Shown: positions 51,900-61,917 of the stretch, piece after piece
Position numbering within the stretch: the first letter of the stretch is position 1
Layout: every line of letters begins with the position of its first letter
NCBI RefSeq assembly: GCF_030689025.1
Contig: NZ_JAUYWA010000008.1
Coordinates: 62,001 to 126,000, forward strand
Direction: 5' to 3'
Source of the DNA: Oceanobacter sp. 1_MG-2023
GTDB taxonomy: Bacteria > Pseudomonadota > Gammaproteobacteria > Pseudomonadales > Oceanobacteraceae
Length of the DNA stretch: 64,000 bases
The notes under the pieces: generated by a model
Databases searched by the model: none
What the model saw: the letters and a program-made list of their open reading frames with translations, nothing else
Told to the model about the DNA's origin: nothing
Position numbers and translations under genes: made by a program

Positions 51900-54800
51900 A
51901 TGTCCAACGGGTTACTGCGCAAGGCTTGCGCTCATCTCGCGCTGACTGGCCTATTGGCTGTCATCACAGTCACCGGCGGTTGTACTCAATCGGAACCAGA
52001 AACAGATAATGCTGCTGTGCGTGAAACCTCTGCGCCGGCACAAGCAGCCGCCGCTGCAGAGACGCTCCCGGCGGCCCCAACGCCAACCTCTGACTCGACT
52101 TCTGACTCGACTTCTGACTCGACTTCTGACTCGACTTCTGGCGTTGAGTCCGCCAACGCCATACCAACCGATGATATTCAACAACGTTACGACGGTATAC
52201 CGCTCTCGGTCGTGCGTATCAGTGAAGCCAGTTACGACGGCGGCAGCACGGTGCATATCCAGTTCTCCGTACCACTGGACGACCGTCAGGCATTCGATGA
52301 ATATATCAACGTCAACAGCTCCAAAAGCAAAAGCTGGGTGCTGTCGGATGATCGCCGCATTCTGTACATGCTGGGTGCCGAGCCAGAAACCCAATACAAG
52401 CTGACCGTCAGCGCAGGCTTGAAAGGCATCAACGGCTCAGTATTAAACAGCAGCAGCAAGGCAACCGTTAACACCCAGGCAGCTCCCGCCAGTCTGGCGT
52501 TTGCCAGCGATGGCCGGGTATTGGCCTTCAGCAGCCAGCAAGGCTTGCCGGTTATTACCCAAAACGTCCCTGAAGCCAATGTCAGTTTTTTCCGCATGCA
52601 GGATGACCAACTGCATCAGGCCGGTCTCTACCTTGGTAAAAACATCCGCTCATCCAGCTGGACCCGACAGTATCTGTCACAGGTGGCCGAGCTGAAATAT
52701 GAAGGCCGTTTCAAGCTGACCGACGAACAAAACCGCCGCCGCCAGATCAACCTGCCTATTGGTGATATTCCCGAGCTGGCGGCACCGGGTGTCTACCTGG
52801 TCGTGATGAATATCCCCGGCACCTTTGATTCCCAACAAGCGACCACGTATTACAGCCTGACTGATCTCGGCTTGCACCTGCATCAATACGCCAATCAATC
52901 AGAACTGCTGGTACAAAGCCTGGAAACCACCCAGCCAATTGCCAATGCCAAGGTGGAACTGCTGTCCAGGGATGGCTCCGCCGTCCGGCTGGGTACAACC
53001 AACCAGAGCGGCCAACTGAGTATTCGTAACACCTTGCTTCATGGTCGTAATTCCAACAGTACCGCACTGGTGGTGCGCAAAGGAAAATCGGTCAGTCTGT
53101 TACCGCTGAAAACCAGTGCCATTGACCTGTCGGATTTTCATTTCAGCCAACGCTCCCCCCATCAGCAGGAGCTGTTTATTTACAGCCCCCGTGATTTGTA
53201 TCGAGGAGGCGAAACCGCGGAGTTTTCCGCCTTGCTGCGCGGCCAGGATGGCGAAAAAATTCGTCAGCCCAAACTCAAGGCCATTGTCACACGCCCCGAC
53301 GGCCAACAAGTCAAAACCCTGACGCTGTCACCGTCCACCTCCGGTTATTACCATTGGTCACTACCGCTGGCCGCTGATGCCATGACCGGCGACTGGCAGA
53401 TCAGTATCCGCTTGCCCGACAACACCACCAGCCGCTATCGCTTCAAAGTCGAAGACTTTATGCCGGAACGACTGAAAATCAGCTGGCACCCGGAAGCCAC
53501 TCGGAGCGATGCCAACCTGCACCACGGTAACAGCAATCTGACCGTGCCACTGTTGGGCGAGTATCTGTACGGTGCTCCAGCAGCAGGGAATCGACTGCAG
53601 GCAGCACTGGATATCCAACCCGAGTTACACCCGTTTGAACGCTGGTCCGACTACGTCTTTGGCAACGCTACCGAAACCGACTGGAATAACCAGCAACAGC
53701 TTGAACACACGCTGGATGCACAAGGAAAAGTGGATCTCGCCATTACCAACAGCTGGTCAGCGTCGCCCACACCGATGGCCATCACCATTACCGCCAGTCT
53801 GTTTGAAAGCGGTGGCCGACCAGTCGTACGGCGGCAAAAAGAAATCTGGCTACCTCACTCGCCATTGGTGGGGGTTCGCCCACTGTTTGATGATCGTGCC
53901 CCTTCCAATGGCCTGGCCCATTTTGAACTGCTGATGACTGATGGCAGCGACCAGCTCTTGGCCGCCCGTCAGGTCAAGGTACGCTTGATCAATACCAACC
54001 CGGATCACGACTGGCGTTACAGCAGCGACCGGGGTTGGTACTACGAACAAAAAGAGCGCACCACTGTTGAACTGACCCTGGCGGTGGATCTATCGGCCAA
54101 TCAGCCAACTCCGGTTGCCGTCCCTGTCGACTGGGGCAGTTATCGACTGGAAGTCGAAAACCCGGACAGCGGCCAGACCGCCGTACTGGAATTCCAGTCC
54201 GGCTATAGCTGGTATGGCAGACAAGATGGCAATGCGCGTCCCCGCCAGGTAACGCTGAACTGGGACAAGAGTGGTTATCAGGGCGGGGATGTTGCACGCC
54301 TGGCCATTACCCCACCCTCTGCAGCGGAACAGTCACCACAAGCGACCTCTCAGGCGCTGGTGATGGTCGAAGCCGACCAATTGTTATGGCTCAAGCGCGT
54401 CGACCTCAGTAGTCAGGGAGGTCATGTTGATATCCCGATCGACCCGAGCTGGAAACGCCATGATATTTACGTCAGCGTGTTGCATCTGCAACCGGCCGAC
54501 AGCCAGAAACGTATTACCCCCACCCGCGCCATTGGCCTGATTCACCTGCCTCTGGATCGCAGTGACCGCCAACTGACGATTGAGTCCAACGTCCCTGAAC
54601 GCTGGCTGCCAGACCGCACCGTCAACGTCGAGTTACAGGTCAGCCAGCAACAGCAAGCGCCCAAACAAGCCTGGGTGACACTGGCTGCGGTCGATGTTGG
54701 CGTGTTATCAATCTCTCGTTTCGACACCCCCGATCCGTTCAGCTTTTTCTTTGAACCACGTCGCTACAGTGTTGATATGTTCGATATCTATAGCCAGGTG

Positions 54801-56972
54801 ATCGACTTCAACAACAGCCAACCAGCGACGCTCAACTTTGGTGGTGATGCCGCCATGGCCCGAGGCGGCGACATGGCCCGTTCACAAGTACAAATCGTGT
54901 CGTTGTTTTCCGGCAAGGTCGACGTCGTTAATGGGGTTGCCAATATTCCGCTGCAGCTACCCGACTTCAACGGCCGTCTGCGGCTGATGGCCGTGGCCTT
55001 TACCGACGATGCTTTTGGTCATATGGAACAGGAAGTCACGGTGGCCGCCCCCATTGTGACCCAGCTATCGATGCCACGGTTTGCCGGTATGGATGACGAT
55101 GCCCATATCGCTCTCGACGTCACCAACCTGAGTGGCCAACCCCAGACCCTGACCGTCACCCCCAGTGCCTTTGGCCCGGTCGAATTTGAGGCCGAGCCAC
55201 GTACCCTGACGCTGGCCAACCAACAAAAACAGACGCTGCGTTATCCATTCCGGGCAACCTATCCGGAAACCATCTCACTGGGCGAAATTGAATTCCGCAT
55301 GCAAGTCACAGGGCTACCGGAATACCCCATCGACCGCCGCTGGACCCTGATCAGCCGCCCGACGTTACCGGCCTACTCCGAATTTGTCCGGGGCCGTCTC
55401 AGCAGCAATGAACAACTGCAATTGACTGCCGGGCAACTGCACGGCATGGACAGCCGCTACCTCTCCACCCGGCTGACACTGGACCCCCAGGTAAACCTCA
55501 ATCCACACCGTCAACTCGACCAGCTGCTGCATTACCCCTATGGCTGCCTGGAGCAGTCAGTGTCCAGCAGCTATCCCTGGTTGTTTGTCGAACAACAGCA
55601 AATCGATGCCCTGAACGACAGGCGCGCCAGCAGCATCTCCCGTGAACAGGCAATGGCAGCCAGCATTCAGCGCATTATCAAAAAAATGCTCAGCAGCGGT
55701 GGTTTCAGCCTGTGGTCATCCAGTGATGCCTACGAACAACACTGGCTCACCGCCTACGCGACCCAGTTTCTGGTTGACGCCAAAAACCGTGGTTTTGATG
55801 TCGATCAGGAAATCATCGACAAAGCGCTGACGCGTCTGCACGACTACATTCGTGGTCGCGGCCATAACACCGAACGCTGGAACGAAGACAGCACGCTGTA
55901 CCGCTTTATCTATCGCTCCTATGCCGCGTATGTACTGGCCCAGCAGCAACGCATCACCCTGACCGATGTCCGCTCACTCAGTAACGCCCAGCCCGTCAAC
56001 GCCACCCCGTTGGCACTGGTGCATCTGGCCCTGGCAGCCCAACAGCTCGGCGACAAGGCACTGGCAACACAGCTGCTGCAACAGGCCCGACAAGCACAAC
56101 GACCAGAAAACCTCTACATCGGCGACTACGGCTCTGCCATCCGGGATCAGGCCGCCATGGCGGCGCTGCTGATGGCCAACAACCTCGATACCGAGTGGGC
56201 AGATGACCTGCTGTTCTCGCTGGAAGCCAGTCTGCGCAGCCGCCGCTACCTCAGTACCCAGGAGCGTATTCAACTGCTGCGTGCGTCACACCAGCAAGCG
56301 CAGCAATCATCACAACAAGGCAACCACTGGCAAGCCAACCTGAGTTATGCCGATGTCAGCCATGACCTGACCGGCCAACAGATGCAGCACTTCAACTCCG
56401 GTGACGCGGACGTATTGGCAGGATTAACCCTCACCAACACCGGCACCGAGACATTCAGTGCCGAGCTGCTGGTGCAAGGCTACCGTGAGCTGAACCAATC
56501 CAGGAGCTCTCACAATATTGATATCCAGCGCCGCTACTATCATCAGGGCGGTCAACCCATCGCCCTTACCGATCAGCCTCTGACTCTGGCTACCGGAGAT
56601 TTGATGCTGGTGGAGTTACAGATCAGCAGCACACAATATCGTCCGGATCTGTTGGCCGTCGATCTGTTACCTGCGGGCCTGGAGCTGGAGAACCAGAACC
56701 TGCTCGACAGCCTGTCGGTAGCCAAAATCAAGATCGATGGCACCTCAGTTGCCGACTGGACGGAGAACAACGGTGTGATCCATCAGGAATACCGTGACGA
56801 CCGCTTTGTCGCCGCCCTGGAAACCGGCGACCATCGCAGCGCGCGGGTGTTTTATCTGGTACGTGCTGTCACCCCCGGCAAATACCGTATTCCCGGCCCG
56901 TTGCTGGAAGATATGTACGATCCGGAAGCCCGCTCGGTGGGAGCCAATACACACTGGCTGATCATTGAGTAA
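51900..56972 (+). CDS. Bacterial alpha-2-macroglobulin lipoprotein (YfhM type)
   Basis: A 1690-aa lipoprotein: signal peptide with lipobox-like VTGGC28, then a Ser/Thr/Asp repeat linker and macroglobulin-like beta domains. The thioester CLEQ (YGCLEQSVSS, about residues 1213-1222) is intact. The bait region is probably near DRAPSNGLAHFELLMTDG-to-MARGGDMARSQ; other MG and TED helical domains follow. It traps proteases that enter the periplasm. It overlaps the following pbpC by 8 nt, the classical A2M-PBP1C pairing. A GGGGGAAGGG ribosome site precedes the ATG. Confidence 0.95.
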   Translation: MSNGLLRKACAHLALTGLLAVITVTGGCTQSEPETDNAAVRETSAPAQAAAAAETLPAAPTPTSDSTSDSTSDSTSDSTSGVESANAIPTDDIQQRYDGIPLSVVRISEASYDGGSTVHIQFSVPLDDRQAFDEYINVNSSKSKSWVLSDDRRILYMLGAEPETQYKLTVSAGLKGINGSVLNSSSKATVNTQAAPASLAFASDGRVLAFSSQQGLPVITQNVPEANVSFFRMQDDQLHQAGLYLGKNIRSSSWTRQYLSQVAELKYEGRFKLTDEQNRRRQINLPIGDIPELAAPGVYLVVMNIPGTFDSQQATTYYSLTDLGLHLHQYANQSELLVQSLETTQPIANAKVELLSRDGSAVRLGTTNQSGQLSIRNTLLHGRNSNSTALVVRKGKSVSLLPLKTSAIDLSDFHFSQRSPHQQELFIYSPRDLYRGGETAEFSALLRGQDGEKIRQPKLKAIVTRPDGQQVKTLTLSPSTSGYYHWSLPLAADAMTGDWQISIRLPDNTTSRYRFKVEDFMPERLKISWHPEATRSDANLHHGNSNLTVPLLGEYLYGAPAAGNRLQAALDIQPELHPFERWSDYVFGNATETDWNNQQQLEHTLDAQGKVDLAITNSWSASPTPMAITITASLFESGGRPVVRRQKEIWLPHSPLVGVRPLFDDRAPSNGLAHFELLMTDGSDQLLAARQVKVRLINTNPDHDWRYSSDRGWYYEQKERTTVELTLAVDLSANQPTPVAVPVDWGSYRLEVENPDSGQTAVLEFQSGYSWYGRQDGNARPRQVTLNWDKSGYQGGDVARLAITPPSAAEQSPQATSQALVMVEADQLLWLKRVDLSSQGGHVDIPIDPSWKRHDIYVSVLHLQPADSQKRITPTRAIGLIHLPLDRSDRQLTIESNVPERWLPDRTVNVELQVSQQQQAPKQAWVTLAAVDVGVLSISRFDTPDPFSFFFEPRRYSVDMFDIYSQVIDFNNSQPATLNFGGDAAMARGGDMARSQVQIVSLFSGKVDVVNGVANIPLQLPDFNGRLRLMAVAFTDDAFGHMEQEVTVAAPIVTQLSMPRFAGMDDDAHIALDVTNLSGQPQTLTVTPSAFGPVEFEAEPRTLTLANQQKQTLRYPFRATYPETISLGEIEFRMQVTGLPEYPIDRRWTLISRPTLPAYSEFVRGRLSSNEQLQLTAGQLHGMDSRYLSTRLTLDPQVNLNPHRQLDQLLHYPYGCLEQSVSSSYPWLFVEQQQIDALNDRRASSISREQAMAASIQRIIKKMLSSGGFSLWSSSDAYEQHWLTAYATQFLVDAKNRGFDVDQEIIDKALTRLHDYIRGRGHNTERWNEDSTLYRFIYRSYAAYVLAQQQRITLTDVRSLSNAQPVNATPLALVHLALAAQQLGDKALATQLLQQARQAQRPENLYIGDYGSAIRDQAAMAALLMANNLDTEWADDLLFSLEASLRSRRYLSTQERIQLLRASHQQAQQSSQQGNHWQANLSYADVSHDLTGQQMQHFNSGDADVLAGLTLTNTGTETFSAELLVQGYRELNQSRSSHNIDIQRRYYHQGGQPIALTDQPLTLATGDLMLVELQISSTQYRPDLLAVDLLPAGLELENQNLLDSLSVAKIKIDGTSVADWTENNGVIHQEYRDDRFVAALETGDHRSARVFYLVRAVTPGKYRIPGPLLEDMYDPEARSVGANTHWLIIE
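52089..52140. repeat. 12-bp tandem repeat in the macroglobulin linker
   Basis: TCTGACTCGACT is repeated exactly four times, plus a TCTG start of a fifth. It encodes the four-residue unit Ser-Asp-Ser-Thr just after the lipid anchor, so copy changes alter linker length only. Confidence 0.95.
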
Positions 56973-59436
56973 ACCATCAATCGCCAAACGCCGGGCCAGG
57001 CCCCGGCAGCACGAGCACCAACACCGGCAGCAGCCTGAACAACCAACCGGGTTACGATGGGTCATATGGCTGGGAGCCGGCACGGCTCTCCTGATCCTGC
57101 TGGCGCTGCTGCTGAACTGGCGTTATCCACTGCAACTGCCGGAGCACAATCAACAGGCGTTTTCCCGTGTGGTGGTTGATCGTCATGGCCGCACCCTGCG
57201 CGCCTTTCCCGATGCCCAGGGGGTCTGGCGCTTGCCAGTCACTCTCGACCAGATTGCCCCCGACTATCTGGCCGCGGTATTGCACTACGAAGATCGCTGG
57301 TTTTACCACCACCCCGGTATCAATCCATTCGCCATCGCCCGTGCTGCGTGGCAAAACCTGCAATGTGGCTGTGTGGTATCGGGAGGCTCCACTCTGACCA
57401 TGCAGGTCGCACGGCGTTTGTATCCGCACCACCGCAACCTCAGTGGCAAACTGCAGCAGGCATTGCGGGCCTTGCAACTGGAATGGCAACTGGGCAAAGA
57501 AGAAATTCTTACTCTCTATCTGAATTATGTTCCGATGGGCGGCGTGATCGAGGGAGTCGAAGCGGCTGCCCAGATGTATCTCGACAAACCTGCCGCTGAA
57601 CTGTCGTTATCAGAATCCGCCTTGCTGGCGGTATTGCCCCAAGCGCCCAGTCGGCTGCGCCCTGATCGCCACCCACAAAGAGCACGGGCCGCCCGGGATA
57701 AAGTACTCCGGCGCCTGCTGCGTTTTGAGGCCATCAGCCCGCACGCCTATCAACAGGCGCTGCTGGACCCGGTCTTTGCGCGCCAACCCGACACCCCGCA
57801 ACAAGCTCCCTTGCTGGCTCGCCATCTGATTCAGCGTTATCCGCAACAACCGCTGATTCACACCACTCTGGACGGCGACCTGCAACGGGAAATCAGCCGT
57901 CAGTTACAGCGCGATATCCAGCTATTCCCCCGCCATCACTCCGCCGCCGTGCTGGTGGTACACAATCCCAGTCATGAAATCCGCGTTTACAGTGGCACTG
58001 CCGACTTTGGCAACCCGCAACGACTGGGGCATGTGGATATGGTGCAAGCCATTCGTTCCCCTGGCTCAACGTTAAAGCCTTTTATTTATGGTCTGGCGCT
58101 GGATCAAGGGCTGATTCATGGTGCCAGTTTGCTAACCGATGCCCCCCGGCTGCGCCAGGCCTATCAGCCGGGTAACTTCTCGGCCGGTTTTTCCGGGCCG
58201 GTCTCACCACCACGGGCCTTGAACTACTCTCTCAACCTGCCAGCGGTACAGGTGCTGGAAGCATTAACCCCGGCACGTTTTTATGCTGCCCTCAGCAATG
58301 CCGGTTTCCATTACCAACTCCCCGATGCTGCCCGCCCGAATCTGTCGCTGGCACTGGGCGGTGGTGGCGTCAGCCTGTGGCAACTGGTCATGCTCTACAG
58401 CTCGCTGATGAATCAGGGCCAGGTGTTTCCGTTACAACCCTTGCTATCGGCAGCACATACACACTCATTGCCTTCCCGCCCAGCGATAAACACCCCGCCC
58501 ATTGCTCTTCCCAACCGTGGCCGCCAGCTACTCAGCCCGGAAGCCGCCTGGGTCACCGCCGACTGGCTACGTAACCCGCTCCCCAATCGCACCCGCAGTG
58601 TCGACGTGATCCAGCCCCGCACCTTCGGTTGGAAAACCGGCACCAGCTATGGCTTTCGCGACAGCTGGGCCATTGGTATCACCCCGGAGTACACTGTCGG
58701 CGTCTGGTTTGGACGCCCGGATGGCACGCCGTCACCCGGCTATTTCGGGGCCGTCACCGCCATGCCTGCGCTGCAACGTATCATGACCATGATCGATCGC
58801 CGGCCACGCTGGCCGGAACCGCCTCCGCCAGTACAGGCCATCGACGCCTGCTGGCCACTGGGCCGTCTGCTCAGCGACACCCCTGACGACCAGTGCCACC
58901 GCACGGTAACGGGCTGGAGTATTCGCCAACTGGTGCCACCAACCTTGCCAGACAGCGCCAATCCCGGTGCTCCCAACCCTCTGCCCGTTCTGGTCAACCA
59001 ACATGGCCAACGCGTCAACGCTCACTGCGACCGCAGCGGCACCCCAACCCGCTTACAATCATTAGCCCTGTGGCCAATCATGCTGGAATCCTGGATTCCC
59101 GCCTCGCAGCGTCTCAGCCAACAACTCCCATCACCGGCACCTGGCTGTGAATCATCTTTACGACTCGAACGCCAGCTGCAAATCACAGGGATAGAACCCG
59201 GCGAACATATCCGCGCCAGCCAAAACAACCCGGCCGGGGAACATGTACTCCCCAGCCTTACCCTCAGCGCGAATGGCGGCGTTGGCACCCGCAGTTGGTA
59301 TATCAATGGTGAATACCGGGGCAGCAGCACCGAACAGCAGCCATTGACCCTGTCTTTACGCCGCGCTGGCGCGCAACAAATCGTCTTGATTGATAACGAA
59401 GGTAACAGCGATCGTATAACGGTTTATGCGGATTAG
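56965..59436 (+). CDS. pbpC: Penicillin-binding protein 1C
   Basis: An 823-aa bifunctional peptidoglycan synthase. One N-terminal helix (VIWLGAGTALLILLALLL) is followed by a glycosyltransferase domain (HYEDRWFYHHPGINPFA and GGSTLTMQVARRL), a transpeptidase domain (SxxK in RSPGSTLKPF, SLN in NYSLNLPA, KTGTS in GWKTGTSYG) and the C-terminal BiPBP domain. The start is a TTG at 56965 inside the macroglobulin stop region (TTGAGTAA). It is paired with A2M in many Proteobacteria, probably to repair the wall after protease or predator attack. Confidence 0.95.
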   Translation: MSKPSIAKRRARPRQHEHQHRQQPEQPTGLRWVIWLGAGTALLILLALLLNWRYPLQLPEHNQQAFSRVVVDRHGRTLRAFPDAQGVWRLPVTLDQIAPDYLAAVLHYEDRWFYHHPGINPFAIARAAWQNLQCGCVVSGGSTLTMQVARRLYPHHRNLSGKLQQALRALQLEWQLGKEEILTLYLNYVPMGGVIEGVEAAAQMYLDKPAAELSLSESALLAVLPQAPSRLRPDRHPQRARAARDKVLRRLLRFEAISPHAYQQALLDPVFARQPDTPQQAPLLARHLIQRYPQQPLIHTTLDGDLQREISRQLQRDIQLFPRHHSAAVLVVHNPSHEIRVYSGTADFGNPQRLGHVDMVQAIRSPGSTLKPFIYGLALDQGLIHGASLLTDAPRLRQAYQPGNFSAGFSGPVSPPRALNYSLNLPAVQVLEALTPARFYAALSNAGFHYQLPDAARPNLSLALGGGGVSLWQLVMLYSSLMNQGQVFPLQPLLSAAHTHSLPSRPAINTPPIALPNRGRQLLSPEAAWVTADWLRNPLPNRTRSVDVIQPRTFGWKTGTSYGFRDSWAIGITPEYTVGVWFGRPDGTPSPGYFGAVTAMPALQRIMTMIDRRPRWPEPPPPVQAIDACWPLGRLLSDTPDDQCHRTVTGWSIRQLVPPTLPDSANPGAPNPLPVLVNQHGQRVNAHCDRSGTPTRLQSLALWPIMLESWIPASQRLSQQLPSPAPGCESSLRLERQLQITGIEPGEHIRASQNNPAGEHVLPSLTLSANGGVGTRSWYINGEYRGSSTEQQPLTLSLRRAGAQQIVLIDNEGNSDRITVYAD

Positions 59437-59581
59437 TGGCGTAGCGCCAAAGACAAACGTTTGCAGGCAGCGCAACTGACGATCAGGCACAAGCTGTCAG
59501 GCATCGAGAGCCACAATCGGGTCGCTGCCACTCAGACAGCCGGGTATCCTGAAGGTTGATACCACTACCCGACTGATTGTC

Positions 59582-60586
59582 ATGAGCAACTCACCAGCGT
59601 TTTCTCTGCTACAACAGCGCTCTGTTCAACCTGCCACCCAACGCTCTGCCCAGGGTACCGAGCCATACGCTGGCGAGCAGCAAAGCCGTGATTTTCACCG
59701 TATTGCCGCCGCGATCGATTATCTGCAGCAGCATGTAACGGAACAGCCAACCCTTGATGCCCTGGCGGCGTATCTACAGCTCAGCCCAGGTTATTGTCTG
59801 AAACTGTTCCAGCGCTGGGCGGGAGTATCGCCCAAACGTTTTTTGCAGACACTCACCACCGAACAGGCAAAACCCTTGCTGCTCGATCATCACAGTCTGC
59901 TGGATACCAGCCTGGCACTGGGGTTAAGCAGTCCATCCCGTCTTTACGATCATTTTGTTGCCATCGAGGCCGTGACACCCGGTGATTTCAAACGCATGGG
60001 AGCAGAGCTGCAGATCCGTTATGGCCGTGGTTTTACACTGTTTGGCGAGGCGTTTATCGCCTGGACCGACCGCGGGATCTGCCAGCTGACGTTTCTCGCG
60101 ACAACGCCAATGGCTACCGGCCAGCACCCGACCGCCGCCGATCACCATGCGGCCTTTGAGCGTTTATCGGGCAGCTGGCCTAACGCGCAGCTAGTGGCAG
60201 ACAATCACGCTGCCAGCCGTCTTCTCGATTATGTGTTTCAACCATTACAAACGCAGACGTTATCGCAGCAGCAACCGGTTCCGCTCTTGCTGCGTGGTAC
60301 CAATTTTCAGGTCAGTGTCTGGCGCGCATTACTGGAAACTGGCAGTGGGTCACGTACCACTTACGGTGCGCTGGCGGCAGCGCTGGGTAATCCCAACGCC
60401 AGCCGTGCCGTGGGCGGGGCAGTGGGGGCCAATCCGGTGGCCTGGTTGATCCCGTGTCACCGGGTGATCCAGGCCAGTGGTGCCATCGGCGGTTATCGCT
60501 GGGGAGTCCAGCGTAAAGCGGCCATGCTGGCCCGGGAGTCTTGTTACATGGCAGATACCCACCCCGCCACGGCGCCTAACCGGTAA
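59582..60586 (+). CDS. AraC-type/methylated-DNA-cysteine methyltransferase fusion (Ada-like, no N-terminal Ada domain)
   Basis: A 334-aa protein: residues 38-140 are an AraC HTH pair (LDALAAYLQLSPGYCLKLFQRW), and residues 150-330 are the O6-alkylguanine methyltransferase domain with the acceptor PCHRV (Cys near residue 292) and SGAIGGYRWG. The N-terminal zinc-cysteine Ada domain that repairs phosphotriesters is absent. It can repair alkylated DNA and may regulate genes. It precedes ackA with a 149-nt gap. Confidence 0.9.
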   Translation: MSNSPAFSLLQQRSVQPATQRSAQGTEPYAGEQQSRDFHRIAAAIDYLQQHVTEQPTLDALAAYLQLSPGYCLKLFQRWAGVSPKRFLQTLTTEQAKPLLLDHHSLLDTSLALGLSSPSRLYDHFVAIEAVTPGDFKRMGAELQIRYGRGFTLFGEAFIAWTDRGICQLTFLATTPMATGQHPTAADHHAAFERLSGSWPNAQLVADNHAASRLLDYVFQPLQTQTLSQQQPVPLLLRGTNFQVSVWRALLETGSGSRTTYGALAAALGNPNASRAVGGAVGANPVAWLIPCHRVIQASGAIGGYRWGVQRKAAMLARESCYMADTHPATAPNR

Positions 60587-60735
60587 CAAAAACAAACACA
60601 CTTCACTACCAACCTGTGTAATGAATGTAAGAAATACAGCGCAGCCTGTTACTAATCAATTTTTAAATATCAAGCATGACTCATCATGTTGGCTTGAATC
60701 ACCCTATTGATCTTACTCATCATCAAGGACAGCGA

Positions 60736-61917
60736 ATGAAACAGCCTATATTGGTTATCAACTGCGGCAGCTCATCCATCAAGTTTGCCCTGTTTCCCGA
60801 AGATCACTGCCCCAAAACCACCTTCACCGGTGTTGCCGAACGACTGGGCGAAGATGAACCCCATTTGATTCTCCACGGCGACCCCGAAGTACGCATCCAC
60901 CTGCCACCTGGCTCTGGCCACAAGGAAGGCATGCAGGCCTTTATCGAGGCCACGCGGAGCAAACTCCACGACCTGGCCGGTGTTGGCCACCGGGTGGTTC
61001 ATGGCGGCGAACGTTTTCACAGCAGCATTGTGCTGAATGCCGATAACGTCGCCGAACTGGAAACCTTGTCGCCGCTGGCACCACTGCATAATCCGATGAA
61101 CCTGGTCGGTATCCATTTATGCAAAGAGCTGTTTCCGTCTGCCCCGCAAGTGGCTGTATTTGATACGGCGTTTCATCAGAGTATTCCAGAGCAAACCTGG
61201 CTCTACGGCACGCCATATGAGTGGTATCAAAACGCCGGGGTACGCCGTTATGGGTTTCATGGCACCAGCTATCGCTACATTCTTGAGCAAGCCAGCCAGC
61301 GCCTGGCCAGACCGGCCGAATCACTTAATTTACTGATCAGTCACCTGGGCAATGGCTGCAGTGTATGTGCCGTCCGGGATGGGCAATCGGTTGATACCAG
61401 CATGGGGCTGACACCGCTGGAAGGGGTGGTGATGGGCACCCGCTGCGGTAATATCGATCCGGGGCTGGCCCAGCATATGCTGGATCATTCGGATCTGGAT
61501 ATGACAGCAATTATGACAACACTGAATAAACACAGCGGCCTCAAAGGGTTGTCTGGTATCGGTAACGATATGCGGGTGTTGCTCGAATCCGAAGCCGAAG
61601 GCCATGAAGGTGCCCAACGGGCAATCAATGTCTTCACCTTCCGTATTGCCCGCGAACTCGCCGCCCTTTCCTGTTCTTTGCCACATATTGATGCGGTGAT
61701 TTTTACCGGTGGTATCGGTGAGCATGCCAGCGATATTCGCCAGCGTATTCTGGCCCAGTGGCTCAGCATGCCATTCCGGCTCGATGAACAGCTGAACCAG
61801 CAGCACGGCGACCAGCAAGGCCGTATCAGCCAGCCAGACAGCCCGCTGGTGATGGTGATTCCCACCTCTGAAGAAACCATGATTGCCAATGACACACGGG
61901 AGTTGATCAGCCAATGA
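60736..61917 (+). CDS. ackA: Acetate kinase
   Basis: A 393-aa ASKHA-fold enzyme: VINCGSSSIKFALF near the start, GHRVVHGGERF, FDTAFHQSIP, RRYGFHGTSYRYI and SHLGNGCSVCAV. It converts acetyl phosphate and ADP to acetate and ATP. The open frame extends to 60676, but the ATG at 60736 has AAGGACAGCG at the right distance and matches homologues. It overlaps pta by 4 nt (ATGA). Confidence 0.97.
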   Translation: MKQPILVINCGSSSIKFALFPEDHCPKTTFTGVAERLGEDEPHLILHGDPEVRIHLPPGSGHKEGMQAFIEATRSKLHDLAGVGHRVVHGGERFHSSIVLNADNVAELETLSPLAPLHNPMNLVGIHLCKELFPSAPQVAVFDTAFHQSIPEQTWLYGTPYEWYQNAGVRRYGFHGTSYRYILEQASQRLARPAESLNLLISHLGNGCSVCAVRDGQSVDTSMGLTPLEGVVMGTRCGNIDPGLAQHMLDHSDLDMTAIMTTLNKHSGLKGLSGIGNDMRVLLESEAEGHEGAQRAINVFTFRIARELAALSCSLPHIDAVIFTGGIGEHASDIRQRILAQWLSMPFRLDEQLNQQHGDQQGRISQPDSPLVMVIPTSEETMIANDTRELISQ

